Shown here piece after piece: positions 61,667-64,000 of a stretch of 64,000 nucleotides of DNA (positions are counted from its first letter, which is position 1; each line of letters opens with the position of its first letter). The DNA comes from Cytophagaceae bacterium ABcell3 (GTDB taxonomy: Bacteria > Bacteroidota > Bacteroidia > Cytophagales > Cytophagaceae). A program made the translations under genes and the position numbers. The stretch is from assembly GCA_030913385.1 (NCBI GenBank), contig CP133159.1, forward strand, positions 2,006,584-2,070,583. Reading direction: 5' to 3'. The notes beneath the pieces were generated by a model. That model searched no databases. It saw nothing but the letters and a program-made list of their open reading frames with translations, and had not been told where the DNA came from.

Positions 61667-62965
61667 ATGAGAAAACCTAAAGTGCTGATGCTGGGTTGGG
61701 AATTTCCTCCTGTCATCAACGGAGGCCTTGGTGTGGCTTGTTTAGGGCTGAGCAGGGCTTTGTCAGCGTATGCGGACCTGACTGTTATATTGCCTAAATC
61801 GAGTCCAGACTTCAGAGTAAATAATGTAGAGCTAATAGGATTAAACAACCTTGACGTGGACGAATTAAGACGCTCTTCTAGCTCAAGCGTTTTATATCAA
61901 GGTTTTTCTGAGAAAGTAAGTGAAATACCTGTAGATGTCCTTCCTTATTCATCTACGTTGTATGACACACTAGTTACACAAGAAAAAATGAAAGCCCTTC
62001 AAGAAGATGTTGAAACAGTCGATAATGTGCGTCTGAAGAATATCTTTAAGTCAGGTGAACTATATGGGGCAGATGTGCATGAAAAAGTATATGAATTTGC
62101 CAGACAGGCTAAATTATTGGCCGCACAAAAAGATTTTGATGTTATCCACTGTCATGACTGGATGACTATTCCAGCGGGTTTGGAAGTACAAGCAATGACT
62201 GGAAAGCCTCTTGTGCTGCATGTACACTCCTTAGAATATGATCGTGCCGGCGCACATAGTAGGAGTTGGGTATATGAAATTGAAAGGCTAGGAATGCATT
62301 CTGCCGATATGGTCATTCCTGTAAGCTATTATACTGGCAGTATTGCCCAGCATCATTATGGCGTTGACCCTGCCAAGATTGTTGCTATACATAATGGTAC
62401 TGACCCGGTGGTGCCATTTAAAGCAGAAAAGCATTTTCCTGAAGACCTTGTATTGTTTCTCGGAAGAATTACTGAACAAAAAGGGCCTGAATTTTTTCTG
62501 GAAGTAGCAGATCAGGTTGTTAAAACCAATCCCAATGTACGCTTTGTGATGGCAGGAACAGGGGACAGGTTGAAAAGCTTAATAGAAGGAGGTGCCTATA
62601 GGCAGATAGGGCATAAGTTTCATTTTACAGGTTTCCTCAACAAAGAAAAGGTTCATAATCTTTACGCTATGAGCGATGTGTATTGCATGCCATCTGTTTC
62701 TGAACCTTTTGGATTGTCGGCTCTGGAAGCGGCTCAGTTTGGAGTGCCTTGTGTTATTTCTAAGCAGTCTGGAGTAGCAGAAGTATTAAACGGGTCTCTG
62801 AAAGCTGATTTTTGGGATGTGAAAAAAATGGGCGAGCATATTAGCTCTTTGTTGGAAGATAAGTCCTTGAAAGAAAGTTTGATTAAAGAAGCAAATAAAA
62901 ACTTGTTAGATTGTACATGGGAAAAAGCAGCTGAAAAGGTGAGGCATGTTTATGATTATGTATAA
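61667..62965 (+). CDS. Glycogen-synthase-like glycosyltransferase (GT4/GT5)
   Basis: The ATG at 61667 (MRKPKVLMLGWEFPPVINGG) is chosen over 61631 because the extra 12 residues lie outside the conserved fold. About 432 residues. N-terminal PPVINGGLGVACLGLSRAL, FDVIHCHDWMTIPAGLE, then C-terminal LVLFLGRITEQKGPEFFLEVADQ, MPSVSEPFGLSALEAAQFGVPCVISKQSG with the retaining Glu pair region. It would add glucose from a nucleotide donor to glycogen or another glucan. Monocistronic, with terminator downstream. The acceptor is not certain. Confidence 0.85.
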   Translation: MRKPKVLMLGWEFPPVINGGLGVACLGLSRALSAYADLTVILPKSSPDFRVNNVELIGLNNLDVDELRRSSSSSVLYQGFSEKVSEIPVDVLPYSSTLYDTLVTQEKMKALQEDVETVDNVRLKNIFKSGELYGADVHEKVYEFARQAKLLAAQKDFDVIHCHDWMTIPAGLEVQAMTGKPLVLHVHSLEYDRAGAHSRSWVYEIERLGMHSADMVIPVSYYTGSIAQHHYGVDPAKIVAIHNGTDPVVPFKAEKHFPEDLVLFLGRITEQKGPEFFLEVADQVVKTNPNVRFVMAGTGDRLKSLIEGGAYRQIGHKFHFTGFLNKEKVHNLYAMSDVYCMPSVSEPFGLSALEAAQFGVPCVISKQSGVAEVLNGSLKADFWDVKKMGEHISSLLEDKSLKESLIKEANKNLLDCTWEKAAEKVRHVYDYV

Positions 62966-63000
62966 AGTTGTAAATGGCATCTAGGGACTCATATACCGGT

Positions 63001-63030
63001 AAAAGGCAGCTTTTGAAGTTGCCTTTTTTT
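63001..63030 (+). terminator. Intrinsic terminator after the glycosyltransferase
   Basis: AAAAGGCAGCTT / AAGTTGCCTTTT stem with one mispair and a T-rich tail. Confidence 0.75.
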
Positions 63031-63123
63031 ATTTCTAATTAGATTCTCAATAACCTTGATTAACCGTACTTTTCTCCTTTAACCATAGCCATTGATTTGT
63101 TACTTTTTTAAATGAGATTTCTA

Positions 63124-63137
63124 ATGATAAAAATCAT
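63124..63137. promoter_or_regulatory. FNR-like palindrome upstream of the FixL-like sensor
   Basis: ATGAT-AAAA-ATCAT, a near-consensus FNR box (TTGAT-N4-ATCAA, mismatched only at the outermost base of each arm), about 72 nt upstream of the ATG at 63209. Confidence 0.5.
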
Positions 63138-63208
63138 GTTTTGACTTAAGATTTATTTTAGCTTTTTTTGGTTCTTAAGTAGAAGTTTGTAGTAACGTAA
63201 ATATTATA

Positions 63209-64000
63209 ATGAGCAAGAATACACCCGGTGGCTCTCACGCCAAACAGCTAAAAGCAATTTTTGATAGTGTAATTGATGGGATTATTACTATAGATCATAA
63301 GGGGATTATTCAAACTGTTAACCCTGCGACACTAGAAATTTTTGGATACTCTGAGTCAGAACTTATTGGGCAGAATGTAAAAATGCTTATGCCTGAACCT
63401 GATCGCTCTAAGCATGACCAGTATATTCATAACTATGAAAAGACAGGAGAAGCTAAAATAATTGGTAAAGGGAGGGAGGTTAAAGGAAAGAAAAAAGATG
63501 GCACTTTGTTCCCATTTTTGTTAAGTATCAGTGAAACTGAAATTGATGGAGAGAAAATTTACACAGGAATTATTCATGATATCAGTAAGTTAAAAATGGC
63601 TGAAGAGGCTTTGGTCGAGAGCGAGCATAAAATCACTTCTATTATCAATGCTGCTGTTGATGGAGTTATTACTATCAATACACGAGGGATTATAGAAATG
63701 GTCAATCCTTCCGCTGCCCGTATTTTTGGATATGAGCAGGATGAACTTTTAGGTAAAAGTATTAATATGCTTATGCCTGAGCCTGATAGGAGTCATCATG
63801 ACGCCTATGTTAATAATTATCTAAAAACCGGACATCATAGGATTATTGGTATAGGGAGAGAGGTAACAGGACTGAGGAAAGATGGCACAACTTTCCCTTT
63901 CTTTTTAAGTATTAGTGAGGTGAAACTGAAGGATAGGGTCATATTTACAGGTTTTGTGCATGATATCACAGAGCAAAAAATGGCTGAAGAACAGTTGAGA
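63209..64000 (+). CDS. Sensor with two tandem FixL-like haem-PAS domains (3' partial)
   Basis: 264 codons in frame to the window edge, with no stop. PAS 1 (about 13-127) and PAS 2 (about 141-255) both carry GYSESELIGQNVKMLMPEPDRS- or GYEQDELLGKSINMLMPEPDRS-type segments, then HD-x-Y and IIG-x-GREV. Against Bradyrhizobium FixL, the proximal haem ligand His200 equals His69 and His197, Tyr203 equals Tyr72 and Tyr200, and Arg220 equals Arg89 and Arg217. Both domains are therefore predicted to bind haem and sense O2 or NO. Beyond the edge, a histidine kinase or other output domain is expected but unseen. An FNR-like box lies upstream. Confidence 0.88.
   Translation, partial: MSKNTPGGSHAKQLKAIFDSVIDGIITIDHKGIIQTVNPATLEIFGYSESELIGQNVKMLMPEPDRSKHDQYIHNYEKTGEAKIIGKGREVKGKKKDGTLFPFLLSISETEIDGEKIYTGIIHDISKLKMAEEALVESEHKITSIINAAVDGVITINTRGIIEMVNPSAARIFGYEQDELLGKSINMLMPEPDRSHHDAYVNNYLKTGHHRIIGIGREVTGLRKDGTTFPFFLSISEVKLKDRVIFTGFVHDITEQKMAEEQLR

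Overview
The window looks like chromosomal DNA of a free-living Bacteroidota bacterium, most likely of the Cytophagia. The signs are a ccoN-ccoO fusion with a one-haem CcoP, a type IX secretion (T9SS) C-terminal sorting domain, a TonB receptor paired with a DUF4249 lipoprotein, several small barrel-like outer-membrane proteins, and starts that mostly lack Shine-Dalgarno sequences. No rRNA, tRNA, CRISPR array or prophage was found.

Layout. 1-8.7 kb holds housekeeping and membrane genes: an AddB-like nuclease end, a PII protein, a WbuC-type cupin, a PrsW-like protease overlapping a TPR protein, DoxX and an FkbM methyltransferase. 8.9-15.0 kb is a cbb3 oxidase operon, ccoS-ccoNO-ccoQ-ccoP-ccoG-ccoH-SafE. 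It is followed by a 3.2 kb module (a T9SS metalloprotease-like protein and a fibre-like protein) bounded by a 506-bp direct repeat of the SafE gene. 18.8-31.4 kb carries a COG0523 GTPase, a cupin, a KefB-like antiporter, a universal stress protein, a lactate permease, a triple-repeat membrane protein, BrkB, a GT39 glycosyltransferase and a DJ-1/PfpI protein. 31.4-32.0 kb is a C-poor stretch with no convincing gene that ends in a terminator. 32-44.8 kb has a membrane DnaJ protein and a J-less paralogue, a cytochrome c, a second BrkB, an anaerobic ribonucleotide reductase whose glycyl-radical end is in a separate overlapping frame, a C45-like hydrolase, a TM2/DUF2752/DUF4870-like/M48/GNAT cassette, and lgt.

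Two intergenic repeat clusters (about 44.96-50.89 kb and 59.4-61.53 kb) enclose the block rhomboid, DUF4249/TonB, D-2-hydroxyacid dehydrogenase and UspA. They are built from three repeat families. Cluster 1 holds an ISL3-like insertion sequence with an 8-bp target duplication inside one repeat copy. The window ends with a glycogen-synthase-like glycosyltransferase and the start of a sensor with two FixL-like haem-PAS domains.

A low-oxygen theme links much of the window: cbb3 oxidase, NrdD/NrdG, lactate permease, a D-lactate-dehydrogenase-like enzyme, universal stress proteins and a FixL-like sensor. Four FNR/CRP-like palindromes (TGA-N6-TCA) lie about 70-90 nt upstream of ccoS, a cupin gene, a uspA gene and the FixL-like gene, which suggests a shared oxygen or redox regulon. 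That link is inference.
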